Positions 11,913 to 24,000 of a stretch of 64,000 nt of DNA are shown here, piece by piece. How positions within the stretch are numbered: the stretch's first letter is position 1; every line of letters begins with the position of its first letter. Location: contig RPFO01000310.1 of the NCBI GenBank assembly GCA_009746045.1, positions 1,000,234 to 1,064,233 on the forward strand, read 5' to 3'. The stretch comes from Mesostigma viride (taxonomy: Eukaryota > Streptophyta > Mesostigmatophyceae > Mesostigmatales > Mesostigmataceae). The translations under genes and the position numbers were made by a program. Under the pieces are notes generated by a model. It was given only the letters and a program-made list of their open reading frames with translations. It had not been told where the DNA came from and ran no database searches.

Positions 11913-12862
11913 GTTAGCGACCACAGAAGATTTTTTTCCTTCTTGATTGAGAGCAAAGTTTCTTAATCGTTGTGTAGCAACTAAGCCACATGATGCCGAT
12001 ACTGTACGTGGGGAAGGAAGATGGGGCGACGGACTTTACCACGCTGTCTAATTCATCCCCAGGGTTGAACATAGCCGGCGTTGAGATAGCTGCCCGCATG
12101 AGCCAACGCTTGTGGCCAACGCTTGTGGCCAGAGGAACACAATGGGGCCAGTAAGATGACAGGATCAGAAGACTGTGCGGTGATGATTGCGGCAACGGCG
12201 AGAAAAGTTTCTTAGCTTGAGAGTTGTCGAAGGAGAAGAAGCTGTATTGCTCTTGTGCATATCCTTTGGCCTGCTATCTCTGACATCCCCGACTCCTTAC
12301 TGCCCTTAAACATGAGGAAAAACATTATGTTTCTGTGTATTTGGGCACATGCTTGTATCCCTCTTCTTGTCATGCCGTGGGATGTCTCCTCCCAGCCATG
12401 TGCATGCGCAGTTCCCGAACGCCTGCGAAGCTTTAGTCCCCGAGTGCGAAGGACATGCGCTCAGTGGGCTATTGTCCTGGGGTCCATCTCTGCATTTTGG
12501 ACGTTCCCTATGGCTTGGCACTGCAGGTAGTGATAGTTGGGAGAGATCCATCCACGTCTCCACTGTCCCGGGTCCCGCTGTCACAGCCAGATCCCAGCAG
12601 GCTGTGGGTGGTATAGCCGTGAACACGATATGGCATGGAATGGCAGGCGTGGCTTGGCTTAGCTTCTGGCACTGGCCAGGAGGTCGGCTTGTCAAGACAG
12701 TGATAGCGGCAGTGTTCAGGGCCAATGGCGGTGTCGATTGGTGCGGGATCCTTTTTGCTGCAGGACACGGCAGGTTCCTGTGGATGTTGACGTGTTCATG
12801 TGTTGTGTGGCTGTTGTCATGCGACTGGGTTGTCACGGGACTTGTGTGGCTGCTGTATCCAG
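11913..12862. other. Gene A intron 2
   Basis: This intron of about 950 bp has no recognised gene. It contains a block with a duplicated GCCAACGCTTGTGG, related to segments in other introns (about 15130-15240, 32935-33070, 37280-37380, 37690-37800). The 3' end has the conserved TTCCTGTGGATGYTGA...TGTGGCTGCTG block that precedes ANK exons. Confidence 0.65.
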
Positions 12863-12961
12863 GATGGGAGTACCCCGCTACATGAGGCGTCCGCAGGCGG
12901 CCATCTGGATGTCGTCCAGCATCTCATCGCCAGCGGCGCAGACGTGAACGCCGAGGACGAT
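12863..12961 (+). CDS. Gene A exon 3, ANK repeat
   Basis: This is a standard 99-nt phase 0-0 exon between GCTGTATCCAG and GTCAGT. The framework is TPLHxAS..GHLDVVQHLIASGADV. Variable positions read D1, S3, E8, A11-G12, N29 and E31-D-D33. Confidence 0.9.
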
Positions 12962-13463
12962 GTCAGTTTCTGGGTTCATGCCAGTGAGCAATGGGGAAGT
13001 GCTGTTTCTTAAGGGTCGCATAGCCCTTGAGCAACGGAATGATTGTGTGTTGTGAAGAGGATAATGACGCATTCAGGAGATCTGGCTTGTTTCCAGCATG
13101 TATGCCCTTGAAATTGGAGTCTTAAATTATCTTGTTGAGGTTAACCTGTGTCATGCCTCCATTCATGTGTCCACTGTCCCTGGGCAGGATATCTCATCCA
13201 GATCTCAGGTTGTGGGTGGTAGTTGCGGGCATGACATGGCATGGAATGGCAGGCATGGCTTGGCTTCTTGCACTGGCCGGGAGGCCAGCTTGTCATGATG
13301 GTGGCAGTGGCAGTGTTCAGGTACAATGGCAGTGTCGATTGGTGCGGGATCCTTTTAGCTGCGCAACACGACGGCTTCCTGTGGATGCTGACATGTCCAT
13401 GTGTTCTGTGGCTGTTGTCATGCAACTGGGTTGTCACGGGACTTCTGTGGCTGCTGCCTCCAG

Positions 13464-13562
13464 TTCGGGAGTACCCCGCTGCATCATGCATCAAAGGGTG
13501 GCCGTCTGGATTTCGTCCAGCATCTCATTGCCAGCGGCGCAGACATGGAGGCCAAGAACAGG
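13464..13562 (+). CDS. Gene A exon 4, ANK repeat
   Basis: 99-nt phase 0-0 exon between GCTGCCTCCAG and GTCAGT. Variable positions: F1, S3, H8, K11-G12, R14, F17, M28-E29 and K31-N-R33. The 500-bp intron before it has the conserved 3' block and no other gene. Confidence 0.9.
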
Positions 13563-14118
13563 GTCAGTGATAACTCCATGCAGTGGGCAATGGCCGTGTG
13601 CGGTTCCATGATGGTCACATAGCCCTTGAGCAACGCGATGACCGAGATTGGGATGTGAACAAGGTGTCTGGTTTGTTTCCAGCGTGTATGCCCTCGTACT
13701 CGGAGCTTCAGCTGTATTTGTTGTCAAGACTAGCGCAAGTTGTGTGTAAACAAGCTGTACGTTTGCGTCAACGCTTTTGGTTTGACCAGGCTGTCTAGTG
13801 CATCCCCAACTTGCGTGCCCCTGTAATCCAAGTGTTGAGAACTTTTCTTGTCAAGGTTCCCGTGATGAGCATGTGCCTGCTACACGATATGGCATGGAAT
13901 GGCAGGCATGGCTTGGCTTCTTGCACTGGCCAGGAGGTCGGCTTGTCAAGACGGTGTCAGTGGCAGTGGTCAGGTACAATGGTTGTGTTGATTGGTGCGG
14001 GATCCTTTTGGCTGCAGGACACGTCGGGTTCCTGTGGATGCTGACCTGTCCATGTGTTGTGTGGCTGTTGTCATGCGACTGGGTTGTCACGGGACTTCTG
14101 CGGCTGCTGCACTCTCAG

Positions 14119-14217
14119 GATGGGGATACCCCGCTGCATGAGGCGTCCGCAGGCGGCCATCTGGATGTCGTCCAGCATCTCATCGCCAGCGGCGCAGACG
14201 TGAACGCCAAGAGCGAT
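14119..14217 (+). CDS. Gene A exon 5, ANK repeat
   Basis: 99-nt phase 0-0 exon. The acceptor is GCTGCACTCTCAG, a variant shared with exons at 39172 and 50572 of gene B; the donor is GTCAGT. Variable positions: D1, D3, E8, A11-G12, N29 and K31-S-D33. Confidence 0.9.
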
Positions 14218-14741
14218 GTCAGTTTCTGGCTGCACATATGCCAGTGGACAAAGCAGATGTGCTGTTACTTAATAGTCTCATAGCCCTGGAGCAACGCAAC
14301 TGCCCTCTCGAGCAACGCAATGACAGCGGAGTGAAGAATATTGGAACGAGGCCAGGATGTCTGGTTTGTTTCCAGCATGTATGCCCTCGTAATCGGAGTT
14401 TAAGATAATTTGTCGAGGTTAACCTGTGTCATGCCTCCATTCATGTGTCCACTGTCCCTGGACAGGGTATCACAGCCAGATCTCAGGCTGTGGGTGGTAG
14501 TTGCGGGCATGACATGGCATGGAATGGCAGGCATGGCTTGGCTTCTTGCACTGGCCAGGAGGTCAGCTTGTCAAGATGGTGGCAGTGGCAGTGTTCAGGT
14601 ACAATGGTTGTGTTGATTGGTGCGGGATCCTTTTGGCTGCGCAACACGATGGGTTCCTGCGGATGCTGACATGTCCATGTGTTCTGTGGCTGTTGTCATG
14701 CGACTGGGTTGTCACGGGACTTGTGTGGCTGCTGCCTCCAG

Positions 14742-14840
14742 TATGGGAGTACCCCGCTGCATCGCGCATCATTTCAAGGCCATGTGGATGTCGTCCAGCA
14801 TCTCATCGCCAGCGGTGCAGATGTGGAGGCCAAGAACAGG
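14742..14840 (+). CDS. Gene A exon 6, ANK repeat
   Basis: 99-nt phase 0-0 exon between GCTGCCTCCAG and GTCAGT. Variable positions: Y1, S3, R8, F11-Q12, V15, E29 and K31-N-R33. The flanking introns closely match those of exon 4 (about 13590-13760 against 14870-15060), so exons 4 and 6 belong to a duplicated block. Confidence 0.9.
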
Positions 14841-15539
14841 GTCAGTGATAACTCCATGCAGTGGGGAATGGCCGTGTGTGGTTCCATGATGGTCACATAG
14901 CCCTTGAGCAACGCGATGACCGAGATTGGGATGTGAATAAGGTGTCTTGTTTGTTTCCAGCATGTATGCCCTCGTACTCGGAGCTTCAGCTATTTTTGAC
15001 GTCAAGACTAGCGCAAGTTGTGTGTAAACAAGCTGTACGTTTGCATTAACGCTTTTGGATTTGATCAGGGTGTCTAGTGCATCCCCAACTTGCGTGCCCC
15101 TGTAATCCAAGTGTTGAGAACTTTTCTTGTCAAGGTTCCCGTGTTGAGCATGTGCCCACATGTGCCCGCGCTGGTGGCTGAGAAAAAATTGTGGGAACCG
15201 ATAAGAAGACAGGATCAGGAAAGTGGTGGCGATCGTGGCAAGGGAGGCGGCATTCTTTTCTAGCAGTACTCATTATTCTTATCTGCATTGCCTGGCCCTA
15301 TAAGAACCTCGACGATATTACTTAATACGCCGGCAAAGTTACAAGATTTTTTGCCATGTTGCTGTGGCGAAAGATGTCGTATGGGGAAAGGGATACGTGT
15401 GCCTTGAAATGTGACAAAAGCGAATACACCTAGCTAAGGTCGGCCTCTTTTCTTTTAGAGGGGGGCTGACAGCAAGCCAGGGGGTACATACCTCTGGTTT
15501 GATGAACCTTCATCAATAGGGGCACCTATGAACCTTCAT
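14841..15539. other. Gene A intron 6, 5' part
   Basis: It begins as a copy of the intron after exon 4, then carries the GACAGGATCAGG-type block found in several introns. ATGAACCTTCAT occurs twice (about 15501 and 15529), close to the start of the gene-A-only insertion. No gene seen. Confidence 0.55.
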
Positions 15540-18460
15540 ATGAGGATGACATACCGAGCGGCGATTGCACAAGGAAGGAGCAAGGCAGCAAAAAGACCAG
15601 CGCGAGAGAAGGGAGCACCTGCACCGCTGTCGCTCATTCTACGCCTGTGACCTGGCTTGCGAAAGAAAAGCAGCTTGCCAGCTTGTTCACCAAATGCACA
15701 AATCCCACCAGTTAGAGGGTGCAGTCGAGCAGGTCTTTGGGACCGATGACTGGGTGACAGATGCCAGTTTCTGGAGCTCGGCCCAGCTGAAGTCTGCAAT
15801 ACAGTTGCTTCAATGCCAATCACGTCTAGGTTGGCGATGTGCTTGAGGCGCGTGGCACTAACAAAGCGTCAGTGGCAAAACTTCAAGCCATTTTGGAGGT
15901 TGCAGCGGTCGACGAGGAGTCGCCAATCGTATCTGCGCAGTGGAATACGGCTGAGACAAAGGAGAAGGTCAAAGTCTCAGCAGACCGAGGGGCTGTCTGA
16001 CAGGAACCAAGGGAGAGGTTGGCCAGGTTTGTTGGATTACCTCTGGAAGTGGGGAATATAAGGGCGAGGAGTGCGAGGAGGAGGTGCTCATGCCCGACAG
16101 ATTCTTGCAAGGCTTGAAGGAAGCATTTGGGGGAGGGAGGAAGCCATAATCCAGCCAAAAGATTCGAAAGGTTTGGCGCTGCCAAGCCAAGCCAAGAGCC
16201 CGGGTTGGAGACAAGTGCACGTGTTGCCAGAAGTACTGGAAGAGTGCCAGTGACAACAGAATGGGTATCCAGACGTGGGCCACGACAAGCAAGCCAGAAA
16301 ACAGGCGGAACCTGGATAGCAGGAAAACTGTCATGAACGTTGGACTTGCCAAGGATAGCCTTCTCAGAAAGCTGGGCCCTGCAGGCTGAAGCTGGGGACC
16401 TTCTGGGCTTGGAATACTTAGTGAGGGTGGTGGCGACCTTGCTGCAGGTGGAGAGTCAGGGTGTGGGGGGGTGGAGGGTGGCAAGCCACCCAATCCTGCC
16501 AATCAAGGAGGAGGCTGCACCCTCCGCCAATCGGGCTATCGAGGCAGCCATGCAGGCTGCAATCACGCTTGGACAATCTCAGCGACGACCAGCAAAAAGG
16601 AAACATAGAATACCAGCATGGGGCCGCTTGCTTTTCCTGCTGCCGTATTTAATTTAGCCTAAGTGCACCACGTGCGGCAGGGTGAGATTGGCACGCTGGC
16701 GACAGCATGCTACGCGCCACCACCACGAGTATGCACTGAATGCAAGGTAAATTGGCTTGATTGGCTGGGGTGTTTGGGGGCTGGCCCTTTTCTAGAGGAG
16801 TGTGCTTTAGGTGGAGGGAGGAGGCCCGTGCGAGGGTCAAAAAGCACTGCACCTGGCTCAGTTCTTGCCACAAGCCAGGTGCAAACAGGTGCTGATGCAA
16901 TACATGGGAAGCAGAATGAATACGTACGGCAGACTCCGCGAGTGTGCCAAAGGCGGAGGTGGCAGGGAAGATGCGGCCACTCGACCTGCTGGCAAGCAGG
17001 CGGGTCATTTGCGCCAGCGAGGAAAACTGCATCAAGCCAGCAGTTGCGGCGAGCGCAAGGTACTGGGACGTGCCTAAGCTCTGCCGGGCATCAACGCCCC
17101 ACGATGGAATGGGGAAGCTCATGGGCAGGGCGGTGGGCGTGGGCGTGGTCACGTTCGGGGAGGAGCAGCCCAAGTGGGTGGATGGCTCCTTTGGGGCACC
17201 AAGGGGGTAGGCGAGCAACAGTTCACAGTCAACAAGGAGCTGAGCAACCAGCTGTGGGTGGACCCTCCCAACACCGTGCAAATTTCACCACTTGGGCATA
17301 CTCGCGGTTGTCTACATCAAGGGCCGGTGCTACAGCGCAGAAAGTACACCCGCGTCCTACCGTTACTCCGTCGAGGAGCCTGAGTGATGGTGGGACTACC
17401 AAGGGCTACCTAGTGTGTGGTCTGCTAGTGTGGGCCTGTCGGGGCCAAGGCGAGGGTTTGGCCTGTGCTAGAAGTGCTGGCTATGGCGCATTCCCATGTG
17501 GCGGTGCTGGGAAGGTCATACATGAGATGGTGCTCTACGTGAGCAGTGCCTTGGATCCGTGGGGCCAGGTAAGCGTCAGATTTAAGTGCAGGTAAGCTCA
17601 CTGTGTTGCGTGACGAATGGGGCCAGCCAACACGCCTGGATGTTGAGTACAAGGAGGAGCCACGGGGGAGCTGCAGATTGACCTGGAAAATCCCCTAGCC
17701 CCCATGTAGTCTCTTACCATCGATGATTTGGTGGCCAGCAACGGGCACACCTGTGAGGTGGTGAGCCAGCTCATCACGCGCACTATCAAGGGAGGCTACC
17801 TTTCTTACAACCTTGTGCCCACCAATGACAAGAAAAAGATGTCCAGCTTGGGTGGGAACGAGCTGGAGACCCTGGGGGTGGTGCACTGGCGGGCTGGCAT
17901 GCTGGAACCAATGGCGAAGCAGCTAATTGTGGAGGTTGCCCACACCCAAGCTACCCTCGAGGATGGGCTATGGCTGTGGAGCTTGCTGCTAACTCGGGGT
18001 GGTAATCGTGGCTGCACATGCTAAGCCACTGCTGCTTGTCTATCGGGCAGCGATGCTTCAAGTTTAACAGCCTGAAAGGGTGGGGCCAGCGGTCATGATT
18101 GCTATGGGCCGGGGTGAGGGAGGAGCTAGAGTGTGCCCTGGCATTGGCTCGTACGCTCAGAGGTGACAGGGGAGCACCTTTGGCAAAGGAGGCCGTAGCT
18201 TCTGGTGCGTCCACCTATGGACAGGGTGTCATCTGCGATGGAGCCAGGTGGTGTGATGGAGCTGGCCCACACACATGAGGCGCGGGGGCACTCAATCTTG
18301 CTCATACCAACCGAGGTGCCCTTCACTGGCCCTAGGTTATGGATTACGTGGGCCCAACACGCTATTGCCAGCCAGACATGGCGGGTTGGGGCCCTTAAGA
18401 GTTGCTGGCAGGATCCATGCATCAATGAGAAACGGACGTGGAGAGGAGTGCGTGCAGCCT
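15540..18460 (+). pseudogene. Gene-A-only insertion with broken coding remnants
   Basis: No counterpart was seen in gene B. On the + strand, protein-like stretches continue from frame to frame with stops and frameshifts between them. They include 15715-15838 (WVTDASFWSSAQLKSAIQLL), continued in another frame by a segment containing EARGTNKASVAKLQAILEVA. Next comes 16944-17210 (MRPLDLLASRRVICASEENC; GVGVVTFGEEQPKWVDGSFG), then a segment with FTVNKELSNQLWVDPPNTVQ. Last is 17728-18024 (VVSQLITRTIKGGYLSYNLV; LGGNELETLGVVHWRAGMLE). The first pair faintly resembles a SAP motif. I recognise no family with confidence. It is either a decayed gene or mobile element inside the intron, or an intron-containing gene whose exons I cannot join. 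Confidence 0.4.
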
Positions 18461-19082
18461 GAAAAATAGAGGCAATTGATAGTTAGATTCAGTTGGATTT
18501 TTACGTTGGCAATGGGGGGTTTGGCTAAGGGGTGGTTATCATCCTTAAGCTAAACAAGCAGAGCTACAGATTGTGCGCGCTTACCATGGCTTTCAGAAGC
18601 CGCTCCCAGTGGGTGCGAACGCAGAGCGCTCTTCAGCAAGCCGATGGCATTTTCCTCAGATGGTCCATGGAGGCCTTCCTGGCAGGCTGGTTTTGTGACC
18701 TGACTGCTTGACTTTCTTTTTTTTTTTAGTGGATTTGTGCTGCCTACCATCCCCGAGGCGGTCGAGGTCGCGGTCGCACCGTATGCCAGCATGCCAAGGT
18801 CTGGCTTCACCTGAACTACCCCGACGTTGTTTTACAACTGGGTACTGGCGGGCCGTATGCGTGCGGGGTGGCAGCGTATAACTCCGGCCATCAGCCCTCC
18901 GCCTATGCCTTGGCACCTTTGCTATTCCACTGCCCTGTTGCTAATTTCGCATCAACATGTACATTTGAGTGCGTTGATTATTGTTGCTTTCCAGTAGTAT
19001 GTACGCATTAGCAAGGCGCTCGGGCTGCAGGTTCGGGATGTGGCTCATCCTGGCCACCCCTTACCTAAGCCAGGGCATTGTC

Positions 19083-19118
<36 letters not shown>

Positions 19119-19242
19119 TATTTTTACGCCCCTCATCCAACCCCACTGCCGTGGCATACGTTGTCTATGGGCCCATAAGCCTGGTGAGGGGTCTCAACCT
19201 GATGTCCTGATATGCCATCTGCTCACAAATTACCGATTGCAG
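18461..19242. other. Gene A intron 6, 3' part
   Basis: It contains a T-run (about 18716-18728) and the GGCT microsatellite listed separately, and ends at the acceptor CGATTGCAG before exon 7. No gene seen. Confidence 0.5.
19082..19118. repeat. (GGCT)n microsatellite
   Basis: About nine uninterrupted GGCT units lie in the intron just upstream of gene A exon 7. Not seen in gene B. Confidence 0.95.
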
Positions 19243-19416
19243 AGGGGGGAAACGCCCCTGGATTGGGCCGAGAAATATATGGAAACGGACGTAGCACAGA
19301 TGTTGCGTCATGCTGCGGCCAAGCCAACAGTGGCCCAACCACGGGTGCAACAGCCGCCTGCCGCACCAAACAAGCCGCAGGTGCAACACCGGACTGACCC
19401 AGCTGAGGGAAAAGCA
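19243..19416 (+). CDS. Gene A exon 7, terminal half ANK repeat and linker
   Basis: The exon lies between CGATTGCAG and a canonical GTGAGT donor, 58 codons, phase 0. It starts RGETPLDWAEKYMETDVAQM, a C-terminal capping ANK helix pair, and continues into a Pro/Gln/Ala-rich linker containing QQPPAAPNKPQVQH. The gene B counterpart (51191-51259) has the cap but not the linker. Confidence 0.78.
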
Positions 19417-21084
19417 GTGAGTGCGGACAATCATTGTAATATTGCCCTCTGTATAGCCACTTAGTAGCTTTCCAAGGACACTTGGAGCTAAACACGCCCT
19501 TTGTGACCAAGTGCTTGCATCTGGCATGTGCAGGGATTGTGACTTCTCGTATCTCTGCAGAGCACAGCTACTTGTACATTAAGTAGGGTGGCACCCCTAA
19601 ACTGAAAAACTGCAGACTGGAGATAGCCCTGGTGGAACGTCATGCGTTGCGATGACACTTAGAGCCCTAGTTGGCATGCTTGTCCATAATGGCGATGGCT
19701 TTCTTCTTTGAATGCGTGCTCAGAGTGTGACATATCCTCATGTTTAGCTTTGCTCAATATGCCAGTGTGGGCGGTACCTAGTGGTCGCGATGACTCACCG
19801 GGGACATACTAGGGATGTCGTTCGAGCTCGTTTGGCATGCTCTTCTTAGTGGACTAGTACTACTAGAACTGCTGCCCATGCCTGGCTAGGTACTTTCTAC
19901 GCTGCCTGCAGCAGCTGCATGTTTCGCTTCTGCATGTCACAATTACAAATAGCCATGTGTTGCAGCTCTGTTGCCTGCGTGAAAGCGTTGGTGCTTTTTG
20001 TAGCACCAGCTGCTACGAAAAAGAAAAGGCGGTAAAGATGGAGAGAGTGCATGTTATGCCAGTATATCCGCATCAGCAGCGTCGTTTCGAGTAGAGTAAG
20101 TGGTGCCATTTCTATACGAAATTCTGCTTTGTTTTCAAACGGAGCTTAGGCTGTTAAATAAGGTATGTATGTGCTGATCGACTGTCTCTCGTACCCTAGC
20201 TAGGCAGCACTCCATGTCTTTCCAATAAATGATGGAAGCATGATAGGCTGAGGATGGCTTATTACAACCGTGAAGTGAGGGGATTGTCAAGTTGAGTGGC
20301 ATCTAAAAATCGTTTGTAGAATTCCAAGGCTTCTGGGATAGATAGTAGTGTCATAGGGAGTCAGATGGCCAGGGCTGGAGCTTTTTAACATTAATTTTCC
20401 ATCGACCTGCCGGGCCAGCTGGTGACTTGCCATGCTGTATTTATTCAGCACAAAATTCTCCAGAGAAGCTGCTATATAAATTCAGCTTGGGAGCCTGCAC
20501 CACTTACACAATCACACGATGGCCTTTAACGGGCTTCGTCCTTATTTAATGCGGTTTTGCGGTGGTTGCCAAGTAGTTTATGCAGTAGTTGGTAATTGAC
20601 TAGGCGTCACATGATACTCCGGCAAATGCATGTCACCAATTACTTAACCCTCCATTTTTAACATATACAACCCCTTCATTGTTTTTTTTGGTCCACGTCT
20701 GTGCGAGTGCTTTGGTTCAGGGCAGGAATGCCTGACAACCTTCTGAGGCCTTCAACCCTGACAAACGCATAGTCTTCCTCACCCCCTTTACCACTGTTTC
20801 CTTTCCCCAAATCGGCCAACTCCCATCCCCGGCTGATATGCATGGATGTGCGAACCTAGGGTGGGTGTCAACATGTTACCGAGTTAGAACCCAAACTACT
20901 TACTAGGAGCCCAGCTGGAACATGTGACGTAGAGTGCCCTAATCCTGATGACATGTTGCCCCAGGCACTTCTTTTGTTGTTAAATTAAACCTTGGAAGCA
21001 TCCATTTCCTACTCTCCATCCCACATCCTGACGGTAGCCATTTTCTGACCTTGTTATTTGCTTGCGCTGGATTGGACCATGCAG
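19417..21084. other. Gene A intron 7 (1.67 kb)
   Basis: This intron lies between the ANK array and the kinase exon. No recognised gene, repeat array or RNA. It is more than twice as long as the gene B equivalent (738 bp). The acceptor is TTGGACCATGCAG. Confidence 0.6.
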
Positions 21085-24000
21085 GCTATGAAGGATGCTT
21101 TTGCAGAGATTGACTGGCCTGCCTGCCAGTTGAATCCCCAACCTGGCCTGCTCTCCAGCCTGGAGGGTAAAGTAACCATCATGCAAGGAACCTGGACAGT
21201 TGCGCAGCTGGCCCACCGCATGGGGGTGGTGGTGAAGGGCAGCGCCTTGAATGCGGCGAGATTGGGCACAGAGCTTAGGCAAGAGGATCAGCGAAGCAGG
21301 GAGCAGCTGGCCCAGGCGCAGGCACAAGAGGACGTCATGCACCGCAAGCTGGCCCACCTTCGCCGGAACAGCACGGACGTGGCTGCGGCAAGGGAGCGGG
21401 ATGAGGCGGTGCAGGCATATGCGAGCAGCCTTCAGGCTCTGCGTGAGACTTTGGAGAAGAAGGCAGGCCTGTCGGAGCAGCGGCATAAGCAGCAGCTGGC
21501 GCTTAAGGAAACTATGGGTTTGTTTGACAGCAGCCAAGAGACATTGCCTGCTAGCGATGCGGGGAAAGGGCCTGAGCGAGACATGGAGTCAGCCGGCCGG
21601 CTGGCGCTTGAGCAGCTGAGGGCAGTGGTGAAGGACTGCGCTGATGAGCTGATGCCTGCATCGGTGGCTACACAGAAAGCCATGGAGCATTTGCAGGCGT
21701 GCTTGGAGAAACAGGAAAGCATCGCAGCGAAATTGCGGGGTCGGCTGGACGCTGCCGTCCAATCAGGGCAGCGGTTTGCAGCCTCGGTGCTTTCCCAGCT
21801 GAAGGGTGAGACTCCCGAGGAGGATGGCAGACATGCGCGAAAGATGTCAGAGGTAACATCCTTGCGTGAGAAGGAAGTGCGCAAGATGATGGCCCTGCGA
21901 GAGAGCATCCCAGGGACCCTGTCTCGCCTGGCCGCTGCTCAGCAGGAGAGCAAGCTGATCCAACGACAGCTCAGAAACACGCGCCACGACATCTTGGACG
22001 CGGAAGATGATGGGCGCACGGGGCAGCTGCAGCAGCTCAAGGAGAAGGAGAGGGCGCTGCTGGAGCAGGCCTCCAAGTTGGCCGCGGAACAAGCCACACT
22101 CTCTGAGTCGTTGGCGGATGCCAAGCTGCAGCAGTGGTACCCGGACTTGCTGGCGCAGGAGGAGCGCATCAAGGAGCTGCACAAATTTTTACCTGCAGGG
22201 ACCACCAAGGACCTCATGGACAATGAGTGGAACCTGTCCAAGTTCCGTGATAGCTCTGGAAAGCCGCTGATTTCAGGGAGTGTTGTATGGCGGGTGAGGC
22301 TGATGGAGGACTGGAATGGGAGGCAGTGGGTGGTGAAAGCAATGGGGCCAGGGCCGGAGTTGCGGCGGGAGGTCAACCGGCTGAAGGCGTTGCAGCACCC
22401 CCTGGTGATCCCCCTGGAGCGGGTGTTCATTGACAACAATGTGGCCTACCTGCAGATGCCCTACTACAAGAATGGGAACTTGCGTGGCTGGGTTGACAAC
22501 ATCGTGGGCGCCCAGAAGGGGGCAGCCAGCCTGACTACCCAGCAGGGTGCGCAGATCTGGAGCACGATGAAGCAGGTCTTCCAGGCGGTGGCCTTCCTCC
22601 ACCGCAAGGGCATCGTGCACCGCGACCTCAAGCCGGAGAATGTGCTGCTGCAGGATGACGGCCAGATCGCGCTGTGTGACTTTGGGGTCAGCCACGATGT
22701 GCTGGCCCACCTGCAGACGACCAAGGCAACGCTGGCCGTGGGGGGATACACCGCGTGCTATGCCGCCCCAGAGGTGCTTGCGGGGAAGGGCGTGTCCGCA
22801 AGCAACCCGTACGCCGAGGATCTATGGTCCCTGGGGGTGATGCTGCTGGAGCTGGCAGGGACCCGGCTGTCTTGGAACGCGATGACCTCCCGCCTGGAGG
22901 ATGAGCAGGGTCGCCCCATCAACACAGCCGACTTGCTGGTGGGCAAATCCAAGTGCCACCGCGATCTGATCACCCTGGCTGACTCCCTGCTTCAGAAGGA
23001 CCCTGACGCCCGGCCCAGTGCTGACGCGGTCCTTGCCAGCGAGTACTTCCAGCAAGACCCGTCCGCCAGCCAGGTGCAGCAGAACCGCCACCTGCTGCTG
23101 CTGACCAGCCACCTTGCGAAGCTGCGGCAGAGCCCTCAGGGTGGCGGGCGGCCCAAGACCCACGTGATGAAGTTGGACGTGCACGAGGGGCCCGGCATGG
23201 TTGCCCCGGTGCTGGCGCTGTTTGCTCGGGAGGACGTCAAGCCCGAGGAGACCGTGGTCGGCGAACATGCGGGCGTGCGCATCCCTCTCTCCGAGGTGCT
23301 CCACAACTTCTTTGCGGCGGTGGTGCTGCCTGCTGCAGGCCTGTTTGAGCAGGGCAAGGGGGATGGCGAGGATGCCAGTGGGTCTGGAGCGGCCTCCCAG
23401 GTGCGCGAGGGGGTGGCCTTCCTTCCCACCGTTTGCCAGGCGAGGGGCGCCAAGGCCACAAAGACCCACAGGCAGCGGCTGCGCACGGTGGGCAAGATCT
23501 TGGCCAAGGCGGTGTTACAGTGCATCCACGTGCCGGTGCAGTTTTGCAGCGCGCTCTTCTGTGCGCTGGTAGCCAAGGATGACCTCACGCAGTACAGCAC
23601 GGCCGACTGCCTGGAGATGCTGGCGGAGTTTGACCCCACCGATGCGCGCCGCATGCGCGTCACTCTGGCCATGAAGCACGGGGACGGCGAATCGGGGATC
23701 ACCCTGGGGGCCCTCATGGGCGATGCCGGCGCGGACGAGACCCTCATGACGGATGCCAACAAGGACCTGCTCGTGCGCAAGGCGATCCACCACCGCCTGG
23801 TCTTGACGCGGGCGGCCGAGCTCGCAGAGGTGCGCGCCGGCTTCCTGTGCCTCGACTGGGAGCCCCTGCTGGGTGTGCTGTCGCCGTTTGACCTGATGAC
23901 CCTCTTCTTTGGGACGGACTACCTGGACGTCAGCCGCGTCAGCCAGGCCTTCCAGCTGGACACGGCCAGCTGGGAGGGTAGAAAGGCGCAGGGGCAGCAG

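Noticed and set aside
16663-17595. 310-codon + frame as an intact gene
   Set aside because: Its composition is low-complexity and changes along its length, and the better protein-like segments over the same bases lie in other frames. It looks like a chance frame through decayed coding sequence.
21058-21084. Met at 21058 (and 51953) as start of a stand-alone kinase gene
   Set aside because: These codons lie upstream of a good CAG acceptor. The two genes match from the acceptor onward but not before it, so the Met codons are intronic.
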